NCBI GenBank assembly: GCA_036565725.1
Contig: DATCXQ010000388.1
Location: forward strand, 1-30,333
Length of the DNA: 30,333 nt
Direction of reading: 5' to 3'
Origin: JAJVID01 sp036565725
GTDB taxonomy: Bacteria > Acidobacteriota > Blastocatellia > RBC074
A model generated the notes under the pieces. It saw only the letters and a program-made list of their open reading frames with translations, was not told where the DNA came from and made no database searches. Below, piece after piece: positions 1 to 8,351 of the stretch. Numbering within the stretch: position 1 is the stretch's first letter; every line of letters starts with the position of its first letter. The position numbers and the translations under genes are program-made.

Positions 1-1468
1 CCGCCGCTGGAACCACGCTGACGTTGGTGAACGCTCGCTCGCCGGCGGAGAGATAGGCGATCCATTTGCCGTCGGGGGACCACGCGCAAAAGCGATCACT
101 GATGATCGGCGGGCGTTCGAGATAGGCCGTCGCCAGCAACCGCTCCTGTTTCGCTTCAAGATCGATTGCGCGCAATTCGCGCCCGTCTCGGATGAAGGCG
201 AGCGTCTTGCCGTCTGGCGAAAACAACGGCGCGTAGCTGCTAGCGACGCCTCGCGTCAGGGGCGCTTCGGCGCCGGTCGTGAAGTCGTAAGAGTAGATGT
301 TGAACGCGCCATCACGATCAGAAACGTAAGCGATCTTCCTGCTGTCGGGCGCCCAGACGATCTGTGATTCGGCGGCGTGCGTCTTCGTCACTCGCGCCGC
401 GTCGCCGCCGTCTTTGGCCGAGGCCGCGAAGACTTCGCCGTGCGCGACGAACGCGACCTTCTTCCCATCGGGCGATAGCGCAAGCTCGCTCAATTGGCCG
501 CCGACGCTGATCCGCTCGACTGCAGGCCCCGCCGGCGCGCCGCGACGGGTGATCTCGATCTCACTCGCATTGCCTGAGCCGGTGTCCAGCTTCCAGATTT
601 TGAAATTGCGTTCGAATACGATCAGCTTGCCGTCATAGGAGATGTTCGGCCAAAGGACGCGCCCGTCTTTGAATCTGGTGATCTGGCGGGCAGCGCCGCC
701 TGCCGGCTTTACCCAAACGTTCTGCGCGCCGCCGCGGTCTGAGACGAAATAGATCTGTCTGCCATCGGCGCTCCACATCGGCCACATCTCTTTGGCGCCG
801 CCGTCTGTGAAGCGCTCGTAACCAGAGTCGCGCAGCAACCAGATTTCGCATTCGTCGAGGTGGCTGTGGCCGCCACGCCACCACTGCGACGAGCTGACGC
901 CGCGCGCCGTGAAGGCGAGGATGTTCCCGTCGGGCGAGGGCGCGGCCCAATATTCGTTGGCGTAGCGATCTGCGCTGACCTGCATCGGCGTCCCGCCGTC
1001 GGCCTTGACACGGAAAAGATCATTCATCCCCGAAATGTCGCGGCTCGTTGAAGAGAAATAGACGAACCGACCGTCGCGCGACCACGCGTCCAACTGCTCG
1101 CCGGCGTCATCGAAGGTCAACCGCTTCAACTCGCCCGTCTCGAACGTCAACAGATAGATGTCGCCATTGCCAGTCCGCGTCGAGACGAAGGCCAGACGCT
1201 TGCCGTCGGGTGAATAAAGCGGGCGCGATTCGCTCGCCGGATGCGAGACAAGCAGGCTGGCGGCGCCGCCGCCGGCGGACACGGTCCAGATGTCTCCGCC
1301 CGAAACGAAAGCGATCTCCGAACTTACAGGCGAAACGGACGGCTCGGTGAGATAAGGCGCCGCGTTTGATTGCGATGACGGGACCGCCTGCGCGACGCCG
1401 TCGCTTCTGAAGATCGAGAGGATTATGAAAAGAATTGGTAGAATTGGAAGTTTTGCGATTCCGGTCAT
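1..1468 (-). CDS. Tricorn-type S41 peptidase, N-terminal beta-propeller part (partial)
   Basis: The frame is open from an ATG at 1468 to the left edge, giving about 489 residues with no stop. Residues 1-27 form a signal peptide (hydrophobic LPILPILFIILSIF, then small residues), so the product is exported. The rest is a run of TolB/PD40-like propeller blades with repeated motifs such as YSPDGKRLAFVS, WSADGRQIYFVS, LSPDGKKVAFV and APDSRKIAYVSDRDG. The segment WWRGGHSHLDECEIW at about residues 180-195 is typical of bacterial tricorn protease homologues. The PDZ and S41 catalytic parts would lie beyond the window, so the peptidase assignment is inferred from the propeller. A Shine-Dalgarno GGAG lies 8 nt before the ATG. 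The start is 14 nt after the atpZ-like stop, so the two are probably co-transcribed. A pure TolB-like propeller protein is the alternative. Confidence 0.8.
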   Translation of the reverse strand, partial: MTGIAKLPILPILFIILSIFRSDGVAQAVPSSQSNAAPYLTEPSVSPVSSEIAFVSGGDIWTVSAGGGAASLLVSHPASESRPLYSPDGKRLAFVSTRTGNGDIYLLTFETGELKRLTFDDAGEQLDAWSRDGRFVYFSSTSRDISGMNDLFRVKADGGTPMQVSADRYANEYWAAPSPDGNILAFTARGVSSSQWWRGGHSHLDECEIWLLRDSGYERFTDGGAKEMWPMWSADGRQIYFVSDRGGAQNVWVKPAGGAARQITRFKDGRVLWPNISYDGKLIVFERNFKIWKLDTGSGNASEIEITRRGAPAGPAVERISVGGQLSELALSPDGKKVAFVAHGEVFAASAKDGGDAARVTKTHAAESQIVWAPDSRKIAYVSDRDGAFNIYSYDFTTGAEAPLTRGVASSYAPLFSPDGKTLAFIRDGRELRAIDLEAKQERLLATAYLERPPIISDRFCAWSPDGKWIAYLSAGERAFTNVSVVPAA

Positions 1469-1482
1469 GGGGGAAGCTCCGA

Positions 1483-1698
1483 TTAGGCGCCGCGATTCAG
1501 GCGGTTCAGAATGCGGACGAGCCCGATGATCGCGCTGGTCAGGCCCAGTGTGATTCCGGTTACGATCATCCACGGGCCTGTGCCGAGCCAGCGGTCGAGC
1601 AGATAACCGACGAGGATTCCGCCGAGGATATTCGACGAAAACAGTGTGACGACCGTAAGCGTCAGCGTGAGCTTCGATTGTTCGGACCCGTCGTTCAT
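1483..1698 (-). CDS. AtpZ/AtpI-family small membrane protein
   Basis: 71 residues. There are two predicted membrane helices, at about residues 10-32 (TLTVVTLFSSNILGGILVGY) and 42-63 (WMIVTGITLGLTSAIIGLVRI), joined by the short loop LLDRWLGTGP. This G-rich hairpin with a YLLDRWLGT loop is typical of the AtpZ/AtpI family, proposed to help magnesium supply or c-ring assembly of F-type ATP synthase. No other atp genes are visible here, so it is either an orphan copy or sits away from its operon. It directly precedes the tricorn-like gene on the same strand. The family call is from recognition of the sequence pattern. The functional role is inferred. Confidence 0.7.
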   Translation of the reverse strand: MNDGSEQSKLTLTLTVVTLFSSNILGGILVGYLLDRWLGTGPWMIVTGITLGLTSAIIGLVRILNRLNRGA

Positions 1699-1778
1699 TA
1701 GACCCTGGACCGCGCGCGGCCAAACTAAATCGCGCCAGAAATCATTTGACGGTGTGGGAGGCGTTAGGTGGTACGGCG

Positions 1779-1836
1779 CGGGGAGCGCTAGCGACCTGGG
1801 CGTCTTGATAAAGGTTCAGGTCCCTGACGCTCCCCG
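1779..1836. repeat. Imperfect inverted repeat upstream of the atpZ-like gene
   Basis: The arms at 1779-1798 and 1817-1836 pair through CGGGGAGCG/CGCTCCCCG (9 bp) and GACCTG/CAGGTC (6 bp), separated by a five-base poorly matched block. The loop is 18 nt. It lies between the AllA-like gene and the AtpZ-like gene, both on the minus strand, and is one of many intergenic palindromes in the window. It could act as a terminator for the AllA-like gene, but there is no T-tract. Confidence 0.7.
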
Positions 1837-1850
1837 TATCGATAATTAAT

Positions 1851-2369
1851 TTATTGTCTGATCTCGACCATCACGCCGAGCGTTGAGGCCAGATCGCGCA
1901 GGTCGTAATCTTCTTCGAGGGTGTTTTCACGGTCCAGGACCATAAAGGTCGCGCATTCGTCCAGCGGAAACGCGCTGGTATGCCACGCGCCTCGATGCAG
2001 CTTGAACGCGAAAGAGCCGTCAACCAGAAAAGCAGCCATCCGCTCGACGTTCGGCGACGCCGAACCGTTCTCGCAGGGCGGCGCGACCGCGATCACCGAC
2101 ATGGTTCCGCCCATCGGGACGAAGACCTGGTCGGTGCGCTGGTGGCGTCCTAGAAAAGTGAACTTGAGCGGGCGCGCCTCGACGGTCTGCGCGACGAAGC
2201 TGGCCTTGCCGCCGTCCAGGTCGAGTTCGACCTGGCCGCGGGCGCCGATAATTTGGCCGTAGGGCGCAAACGCTTCGGGCGTCATTTTCTGAACGTCGAG
2301 AGTGATCGCACGAATGAAGATGTCCCCGGTCTTACGTTCCGGGGCAGTGGCTGTGCCTGTTGAAATCAT
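1851..2369 (-). CDS. Ureidoglycolate lyase family protein (AllA-like)
   Basis: 172 residues. From residue 20 the protein reads as an AllA-type cupin: MTPEAFAPYGQII near the N-terminus, RHQRTDQVFVPMGG in the first barrel half, and LHRGAWHTSAFPL, the conserved metal-site region in which the His before AWH is expected to act. The family releases glyoxylate and urea from ureidoglycolate at the end of purine and allantoin breakdown. No allantoin or urate genes are adjacent, so the substrate here is uncertain. The first 20 residues are polar and not typical of the family, but there is no other in-frame start before MTPEAF. No strong ribosome-binding site is seen. Length is normal for the family (about 160-170). 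Confidence 0.8.
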   Translation of the reverse strand: MISTGTATAPERKTGDIFIRAITLDVQKMTPEAFAPYGQIIGARGQVELDLDGGKASFVAQTVEARPLKFTFLGRHQRTDQVFVPMGGTMSVIAVAPPCENGSASPNVERMAAFLVDGSFAFKLHRGAWHTSAFPLDECATFMVLDRENTLEEDYDLRDLASTLGVMVEIRQ

Positions 2370-2711
2370 AAATTTGAGACTCTACTTTCTTTAGGTTGGT
2401 CTTATGGATCGCCACCTGGCCCGTGGGGGCAGGGCGTCGAGGCGTCATGCTTAAGCCCAGGCTGACGCGCGGGCCACTGTCACTAAATTGACCGGGTTAT
2501 GTACCACAGCGCGCAATGGGGTAGCAAGTAAATTCTACGGCATTTGCCATCTGGTCTTTGAGAATTAAGTCTAACCAGAGTGGAGGGCTCCCCTTTGCGA
2601 CCTTTGCGCCTTTGCGCCTTTGCGAGAAATTGTCTTGTTCATTCAGGCGGCGGTACTCGCAAAGGCGCAAACATGCGCCCTCAAATCAGCATAGGGCCCG
2701 GAATGCCAGGA
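2370..2711. other. Gene-free interval between the AllA-like gene and recQ
   Basis: 342 bases without a credible gene. The first half has an imperfect palindrome in which TGGCCCG and CGGGCCA flank GCGTCA and TGACGC, at about 2413-2478. The second half contains the tandem-word palindrome listed separately at 2591-2671. The rest carries no recognisable signal. The region must hold the promoter of the AllA-like gene and the 3' end of the recQ transcript. Confidence 0.6.
2591..2671. repeat. Palindrome built from CCTTTGCGN words, 3' of recQ
   Basis: The left side has four successive copies of a roughly 9-base word (CCTTTGCGA, CCTTTGCGC and variants) from 2591 to 2626. The 16-mer TTTGCGCCTTTGCGAG at 2611-2626 is matched perfectly by its reverse complement at 2656-2671, with a loop of 29 nt. 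It lies 41 bases past the recQ stop. It has the same architecture as the other palindromes in this window but a different word. Confidence 0.85.
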
Positions 2712-4997
2712 TCAGTCCTTCTGCCGGCGCTTGAGGTCGGCGACGACGAAGCGGATGGAGTCATATCCGATCCGCTCCGGCAATTCGTCTTTGATCGGTC
2801 GCAGACGCTCAAGACCGCATTTTGCGGTAGCGTCTTCGATCAACGCGCGGTCCCTGTCGTCGACGAGGTCTGAGAGATTGATCTCGCGCCCTTCTTCAAT
2901 CAACGCGGCGAGGTGCTCTTCGATGGTCAGCGGCTTGAGATTTCGCCTCTCCGCTATCTCGGCGACGCCGAGTCCTTGTTTGTAAAGCGCGTAGGTCTGT
3001 TCGCGCGTCTCGCTGTAATTCGGCGGCAGGGTGATATCTTCGTCGCTGGTGTCGGCCTCGACGGCTTCGAGGTCGAGTTCGACGCGCGTCTGGTCGCGCA
3101 TCAACGCGCCCCCGAGCGTCGTCAGGTTGACCGTCGGGTACGCGCCGCCCGTTTGCTTGACGCAGCCCGCGACGATCAAGGCATTGATGAACCGCGTCAG
3201 GTCGTCCTGCGAATGCTCCTTTAGAAGGCCGTAGGTAGAGAGCTGGTCGAGTTCGTTGGCGATGACGTTCTTGGCCTTCGCGCCGCGCAGGACGCTGGCC
3301 ACCATTCCCTTGCCGAACTTCCCCTCCATTCGCGCAATGCAGCTCAGGATCTTTCGCGCGACCAGATGCTCGTCGTCGCTCAAAGCGCGCGGGCCGCCGA
3401 TGCCGCCAATGCCAATGGATTGCGTCGCGGCTTCCGCGCCGTTCGCGGTCTCTGACGCCGGCGCGGGATCGGGCGAGGGTCTTTGCCCAGGCCCCTGCCC
3501 CTGCGTCCGCCCGGGCTTCTGCTGAACCGGCGCCGCCTCGCCCCATTTCAATTTCGGCTGGCAGTTGGAGCAGCGACAGTTGGCGGCATCCTTGCGGTCG
3601 CCGAAATAGCGCAGTATGAACAGGCGCAGGCATTTTTCGTGATAGGCGAAATTGACCATCTCGCGCAACTTGCGGCGCTCGGCGGCCTCGCGCAACGCGA
3701 TGTCGTTCCAGTCTACGCGCAGCTCGCCGACTGGCGCGCGATCGATCATCCTGATCCCCGAGTCGCGCCCCTGCGGGCGCGCTATATGCCCGGCCTTTTC
3801 CAGATAGATCAGCGCCGAATTGATCGCGATCTCGTTCTTGGCGCCGACGCGGGCGGCTATCGCGCCCGCCGAGAGGTAAATCGTTTCGAGCCCCGCGCCG
3901 AGCAGACAGGCGTAGACTTCTTCGATCACCTGGCGCGGCGGGTAGCCGCCTTCGATGAAGAATTCGTGTGTGCGGGTGTCGACGTAATTGAAGAGCAGCG
4001 TGCAGAGCGAGGGCAACCCGTCGCGGCCCGCGCGGCCAACTTCCTGATAGTAAGCCTCGATCGACCCCGGCAGGTTGTAATGCGTGACGAATCGGATGTC
4101 GGATTTGTCGACGCCCATCCCGAAGGCGTTGGTCGCGACGATCGCGTCGATGTCTCCGGCCATGAAGTAATCCTGCATCCGCGTGCGCTTCGCCTCGTCC
4201 AACCCGGCGTGATACGCGCCTACGGTCAGCCCCATACGCTGCAACTTCCCCACCACCTCGTCGACCGCCTTGCGCGTCGAGCAGTAGATGATCCCCGACC
4301 CCTTCGCCCGTTTCACAATCTGATAGGCCGCCGTGATGCGGTCGTTGTCGCTCTTGCAAGGCTCGACGCGCAGCGTCAGGTTATGGCGGTCGAAACCGGC
4401 GACGAAACCGGAGGCCATCTTCAATCCCAATTGAGCGGCGATGTCCGACCTGACCTGAGGCGTGGCCGTCGCCGTCAATGCGATGAGCGGCGGGCGACCC
4501 AGCGCCTCGGCCGCTTCGCGCAGCCGCAAATAATCGGGGCGGAAATCGTGCCCCCATTGCGAGACGCAGTGCGCCTCGTCAACGGCGAAGAGCGAAATTT
4601 TGCAGCCCCTCAGCGATTCGACGAAGCGCGCGTTGCGGAAGCGCTCCGGCGCGATGTAGACCAGGCGGTATTCGCCGCGAGACATTCCGCGCAGCCGCGT
4701 GAGCTGATCGTCGTAAGAGAGCGAGCTGTTGATATAAGTGGCCGCGATGTCGCGTGCGCCCAACGCGTCGACCTGATCCTTCATCAACGCGATGAGCGGC
4801 GAAACGACCAGCGTAACGCCTGGAAAGAGCAGCGCGGGCAACTGGTAGCAGAGCGACTTTCCGCCACCGGTCGGCATCACAACGATCACGTCCTGGCCGG
4901 CCAACACGGCTTCGATCACGTCGGCCTGCCCTTCGCGGAAGCGGCTGAAACCGAAGTGACGTTCGAGGGCTGATTGCGCGTCGTCGAGTGTCGGCAT
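2712..4997 (-). CDS. recQ: ATP-dependent DNA helicase RecQ
   Basis: 761 residues. This superfamily 2 helicase unwinds DNA 3' to 5' in recombination and fork repair. The visible motifs are Walker A MPTGGGKS (41-48), DEAH 140-143 followed by CVSQWGHDFR (the RecQ aromatic-rich loop), ALTATATP (173-180), GMGVDKSDIRFV (293-304) and motif VI QEVGRAGRDG (318-327). Four zinc-binding cysteines follow at 456, 474, 476 and 479. A proline and glutamine-rich linker spans about 481-525, then comes an RQC winged helix (about 530-640), then a helix-turn-helix segment (about 660-700, SETREQTYALYKQGLGVAEIAERR) of the kind found in some RecQ proteins in place of HRDC. No HRDC domain is seen. The ATG lies only 10 nt from the left inverted repeat of the GxxExxY element, and no Shine-Dalgarno is visible, so insertion may have altered its expression. 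Confidence 0.95.
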   Translation of the reverse strand: MPTLDDAQSALERHFGFSRFREGQADVIEAVLAGQDVIVVMPTGGGKSLCYQLPALLFPGVTLVVSPLIALMKDQVDALGARDIAATYINSSLSYDDQLTRLRGMSRGEYRLVYIAPERFRNARFVESLRGCKISLFAVDEAHCVSQWGHDFRPDYLRLREAAEALGRPPLIALTATATPQVRSDIAAQLGLKMASGFVAGFDRHNLTLRVEPCKSDNDRITAAYQIVKRAKGSGIIYCSTRKAVDEVVGKLQRMGLTVGAYHAGLDEAKRTRMQDYFMAGDIDAIVATNAFGMGVDKSDIRFVTHYNLPGSIEAYYQEVGRAGRDGLPSLCTLLFNYVDTRTHEFFIEGGYPPRQVIEEVYACLLGAGLETIYLSAGAIAARVGAKNEIAINSALIYLEKAGHIARPQGRDSGIRMIDRAPVGELRVDWNDIALREAAERRKLREMVNFAYHEKCLRLFILRYFGDRKDAANCRCSNCQPKLKWGEAAPVQQKPGRTQGQGPGQRPSPDPAPASETANGAEAATQSIGIGGIGGPRALSDDEHLVARKILSCIARMEGKFGKGMVASVLRGAKAKNVIANELDQLSTYGLLKEHSQDDLTRFINALIVAGCVKQTGGAYPTVNLTTLGGALMRDQTRVELDLEAVEADTSDEDITLPPNYSETREQTYALYKQGLGVAEIAERRNLKPLTIEEHLAALIEEGREINLSDLVDDRDRALIEDATAKCGLERLRPIKDELPERIGYDSIRFVVADLKRRQKD

Positions 4998-5007
4998 TGA
5001 AATTCAA

Positions 5008-5567
5008 GAAATGAAACCACGGATTGGCGCGGATATGAAGCTGCGGATTTTATCCGTTTTAATCCACCATATCCAGTTCGATCAGTGGCTTCATATTTCC
5101 CAACCGCTTTCTGTCGTTCGTCCACACCAGGCGCTTGAACTTTGGCTCGGGACCAAAATTCAGAATCATGCCCACTTCAATTTCTGTGGCCTTGAGATAG
5201 TTCATCAGTTGCGCCATGAAAATCTCGTGTATGGCATCTGCAACCTTTAACTCAATGATGACAATTCCTTCGACTACCAGGTCGGCCCTGCAATCGCCCA
5301 CTTCCTGGCCGTGATAATAAACCTTAAGTTGCTGTTGTTGCGCCACGCGAAGCCCCATGCTGCGCATCTCGATTGCGAGCGAGTTTTCGTAGACTTTTTC
5401 GAGGAAGCCAAGGACAAGTGTGTTGTAAACGTTGTAAAAGGCTCTCAGGATTTTATCCGTTATGTGTTTGTGCAACAGTTTGTCAGGCATAGAAGCCACC
5501 TGGGGGAAGCAATTTTATCCGCGCCAATCCGTGGTTTCGCATCCGCGCCAATCCGTGGTTTCATTTC
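5008..5567. mobile_element. GxxExxY gene enclosed by 27-bp inverted repeats (putative element)
   Basis: GAAATGAAACCACGGATTGG continues for 27 bases at 5008-5034 and is matched perfectly in reverse complement at 5541-5567. A second copy of the right repeat (22 bases) lies just inside, at 5517-5538. The word ATTTTATCCG occurs three times in one orientation: at 5047, 5450 (inside the gene) and 5512. The only gene inside is the GxxExxY protein. The left end lies 10 nt before the recQ start and the right end covers the stop codon of the PIG-L gene. No clear target-site duplication is seen. A mobile or repeat-spreading unit is an inference from structure. No transposase is present. Confidence 0.6.
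5059..5490 (-). CDS. GxxExxY protein (PDDEXK_3 family, nuclease-like)
   Basis: 143 residues from the ATG at 5490, which has AGGTGG five bases upstream. A GTG at 5499 is an alternative start. The family-defining motif is G28-F-L-E31-K-V-Y34. A PD-(D/E)XK-like active site follows: D70 (RADLVV), E80 and K82 (VIIELKV). The family is small and widespread, often multi-copy, and has no settled function. The fold suggests DNA or RNA cleavage. The gene sits between inverted repeats (see element at 5008-5567). Codons 10-15 (ITDKIL) are encoded by a copy of a 14-base word that also lies just past the stop, so the gene and the flanking repeat share sequence. It is on the same strand as recQ and the PIG-L gene. 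Family assignment is confident. Nuclease activity is inferred. Confidence 0.85.
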   Translation of the reverse strand: MPDKLLHKHITDKILRAFYNVYNTLVLGFLEKVYENSLAIEMRSMGLRVAQQQQLKVYYHGQEVGDCRADLVVEGIVIIELKVADAIHEIFMAQLMNYLKATEIEVGMILNFGPEPKFKRLVWTNDRKRLGNMKPLIELDMVD

Positions 5568-8215
5568 TGCTTCGGCAAACTCACCAGATTCGCAAACAAC
5601 CGATAGGCGCCGGGCACGCCCGCCGGGAACTGCCTGAACCAGGAGTAGGCGGTGTAGACGTAATTGCCCTTGCCGTATTGCGCGATCAGTTGCCCGCCTT
5701 TGAGCGGATCGCCGGAGTAGTCGGACGAGGCGAGCAGCGGCGTGAAGCGCGGGTCCCAATCGCTAAGAAAATACAGCCCTCGCTCCTGCGTCCACCCCTT
5801 CCAATCATCGGTGGTGATCTTGTTAGGGAAATTGAAGAGCGGATGATCTGGGACGAGCACGGTGATCGGCGCGTTCTCGTCGGTCACGCGGTCGCCGCGC
5901 GACATTTTCACCGGGTAGGGCGCGAAGTTCCCGTTGGCGTATTCGTTCTTGTTGTACTGCACGATGAGCGTCCCGCCGTTCGAGACGTAATCGAGCAGCC
6001 GTTTGTTGTTGGCGATCACGTCGTCGTTTACCTCGTAAACCCGGATGCCGAGCACGATAGTGTCGTAGACCGACAGGTCGCCCGAAGCCAGTTCGGCGCC
6101 GTTGATCATCTTGACGTCGACGCCCATCTGCCTCAGGGCTTCGGGGCCGTCGTCGCCGCTGCCCATCACGTAGCCGACCTTCAAGTCGCGCGCGACCTTT
6201 ACGTCGAAGACCTCGACTTTCGTCGTCGCCGCGCGGTAGATGAAATGCGACTCGATGTGCGGGTACGAAATCACCGAATAGCCGTTCGAGTATTCGCGCC
6301 CGTTAGCCTCGGCGACGGCTTTCAAATCGAAGACGCCGGTCGCGCCGGCCGGCGGGCTGATTTTGAAGTTTCGGGCGGTCTTTTCGTTCTGGCGCGTGAA
6401 GGTGAGCGGTCGGTCGTCGGCTTCGACCCTCCAACCCGGCGGCGCGACGAGTTTGACCGCGCCGTTTGTGGCGCGACGCGCGTTGTGCGTGATCTCCACG
6501 GAGATTTCACGCGCGCGATTCGCGTCTCCGGCGGGAACGATCAGCAGCGAAGGGTGGACAGTCAAAGTCAACGCCGGGGCAACCTTCAATTCGCGCCGGA
6601 TTTCGCCGAAGGTCTTGTCGGCGAAGCGATATTCGGCAGGCTGCTCGATGACGACTCGCTCGCCATTCAAGGTCAACTCGACCTTCGCGTGAGCGATCGC
6701 GGGCGCGAACGGCAGATTGCGCGGCATCGAATAGTCCCAGTCGAATTGATCTTTCACGCGCGGTTTGGCTAACCAGTACGGTTGTGTCGGTTGTTCGTTG
6801 TCGGGGACCGTGGCGCGGAAGCGAGAGACAATGTCGGGCTTCTCGCGCCCGCGAATGAACGCCTGTACGCCCGTGGGCCGCTCCTCTTCGGCCTGAACCT
6901 GTTCGACGCGCCAGTCGGCGGGGGCGACGAGTTGAATCTTCGGCGAGGCGGCGTTCGATCCGTTTTCGCCCGGCGCGGGCCGGCCTATAAAGACGTTCAT
7001 CGTCACGTCAACCGATTCGCCCGGCGTGACGATCTCGGTATTGGAGAGCGCGTCAACGATCACGCCGCGCGATTTCGCGAGCGAGTCATTGAACTCACGT
7101 TCCTTGCGCGCGAGCATCACGTCGACGGTCGCGCGCGAGACGGGATCGAGATTGGTAAGCGCCGCGCGCAAGGCGCGGACTTCGCGTAACCCGGCGGCGA
7201 GATGCGGCGCGATCGCTTCGGGCCTCTCTATGCGGAATTCGGCCAGCGCCTTCGACGCAAGATCTTTGACCCTGGTCAGGGCGGGCAGCATCAGCTCGCC
7301 TTTATTGCCGGCGAACCTGGCGATGCCGGTGATGGTCACGTCAATGCCATCGAACAAGGACTTCTCGACATCGGTCGACTGAACCGAACACTGCAACCGC
7401 GGGAACGCGCGCATCTGCGACCCGCGAACCTGGATCATTCCGAAGTCCTGCGAGCGGTGGCGGCTGCGTCCGTCTGCGGCGAGTTCGGCGTATGAGCGGC
7501 CCAGCAATGGATCGTAAACGCCGACGTCGAACTCGGCGCGCGGCCCCGAGGACGTCTGGCCGAATCGGCGGCCATAGAGCTTCAAGACCCGCCACGGCTG
7601 CAAACCCTCTTTCGCGATCTGGTCGGGAAATCGATTCGGATCGGCGGCGGCTTCGATCGCTTCTGGCGTCAGCATCCCGGCGACCTGATGCTGGCCGTGC
7701 CCGTCCTGCGCCGTGCCCGTGAACCCGTTGATTACGACCAGCGGGCGCATCATTCGGATCACGCGAACCACGTCGCCCAGAATCTCTTCGCGATTCCATT
7801 TTTGTAGAGTCTCATCAGCCGAACGCGTGAAGCCGAAATCAAAAGCGCGGGTAAAATACTGCTCCGCGCCGTCCAGCTTTCGCGCGGCCAAAAGTTCTTC
7901 AGTGCGGATAACGCCCAGCCCCTCCCACAACTCGGGCCCGATGCCGTTCTGACCGCCCTCGCCACGATTGAGCGACAGGTAAGCCGCGCGCGCGCCCTCT
8001 CCGCGAGCGAGATAAGCGAGCAGTTCAGTGCTCTCGTCGTCAGGATGCGCGCCGGTGTGCAGCGCGCTGGCGACGGTTTGCAGTCGGCGTAATACGAGGG
8101 CCAGGCCGCTGGCGCCACGGTCTTCCGGCGCGGGGCGGGTGTCGGCAAAAGCAGTATTGAAAGCGCATTGAAAAGCAAGCGCGAGAACAAGCGCCGCGGC
8201 GACAATTCGTCTCAT
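5561..8215 (-). CDS. PIG-L (LmbE) family deacetylase with amidotransferase-like C-terminal domain
   Basis: 884 residues. Residues 1-24 are a signal peptide (AAALVLALAFQCAFNTAFA). The PIG-L domain spans about 45-230, with the zinc motif AHPDDE at 56-61 and the second metal/catalytic motif DGHGQH at 171-176. This zinc enzyme family removes acetyl groups from N-acetylglucosamine-type substrates. The middle (about 370-640) is rich in beta-strands and resembles Ig-like domains (VVIEQPAEYRFADK, ISVEITHNARRATNGAVKL). The C-terminal 190 residues (GSGDDGPEALRQMGVDV, DTIVLGIRVYEVN, GGTLIVQYNKNEY) look like a class I glutamine amidotransferase-like or ThuA-like fold without an obvious catalytic cysteine. 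The whole is probably a secreted sugar-modifying protein. Its stop codon lies within the right inverted repeat of the GxxExxY element. Substrate is unknown. Confidence 0.88.
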   Translation of the reverse strand: MRRIVAAALVLALAFQCAFNTAFADTRPAPEDRGASGLALVLRRLQTVASALHTGAHPDDESTELLAYLARGEGARAAYLSLNRGEGGQNGIGPELWEGLGVIRTEELLAARKLDGAEQYFTRAFDFGFTRSADETLQKWNREEILGDVVRVIRMMRPLVVINGFTGTAQDGHGQHQVAGMLTPEAIEAAADPNRFPDQIAKEGLQPWRVLKLYGRRFGQTSSGPRAEFDVGVYDPLLGRSYAELAADGRSRHRSQDFGMIQVRGSQMRAFPRLQCSVQSTDVEKSLFDGIDVTITGIARFAGNKGELMLPALTRVKDLASKALAEFRIERPEAIAPHLAAGLREVRALRAALTNLDPVSRATVDVMLARKEREFNDSLAKSRGVIVDALSNTEIVTPGESVDVTMNVFIGRPAPGENGSNAASPKIQLVAPADWRVEQVQAEEERPTGVQAFIRGREKPDIVSRFRATVPDNEQPTQPYWLAKPRVKDQFDWDYSMPRNLPFAPAIAHAKVELTLNGERVVIEQPAEYRFADKTFGEIRRELKVAPALTLTVHPSLLIVPAGDANRAREISVEITHNARRATNGAVKLVAPPGWRVEADDRPLTFTRQNEKTARNFKISPPAGATGVFDLKAVAEANGREYSNGYSVISYPHIESHFIYRAATTKVEVFDVKVARDLKVGYVMGSGDDGPEALRQMGVDVKMINGAELASGDLSVYDTIVLGIRVYEVNDDVIANNKRLLDYVSNGGTLIVQYNKNEYANGNFAPYPVKMSRGDRVTDENAPITVLVPDHPLFNFPNKITTDDWKGWTQERGLYFLSDWDPRFTPLLASSDYSGDPLKGGQLIAQYGKGNYVYTAYSWFRQFPAGVPGAYRLFANLVSLPKQK

Positions 8216-8351
8216 TGCTGATCCTATGAAGTTGGATTGTTGGTGAAAGTAAGTTGATTAATCACTCGCACAACCAATCACGTTATACCATAGAAATATG
8301 TATCGAGACATGGAGGAAGCCGGGGGCGGGATTGGCTGTCGGCGGCCGGAG

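Noticed and set aside
3483..4973. 496-residue plus-strand open frame
   Set aside because: Antisense shadow of recQ. It is arginine and valine-rich without recognisable motifs, while the minus strand has full RecQ motifs.
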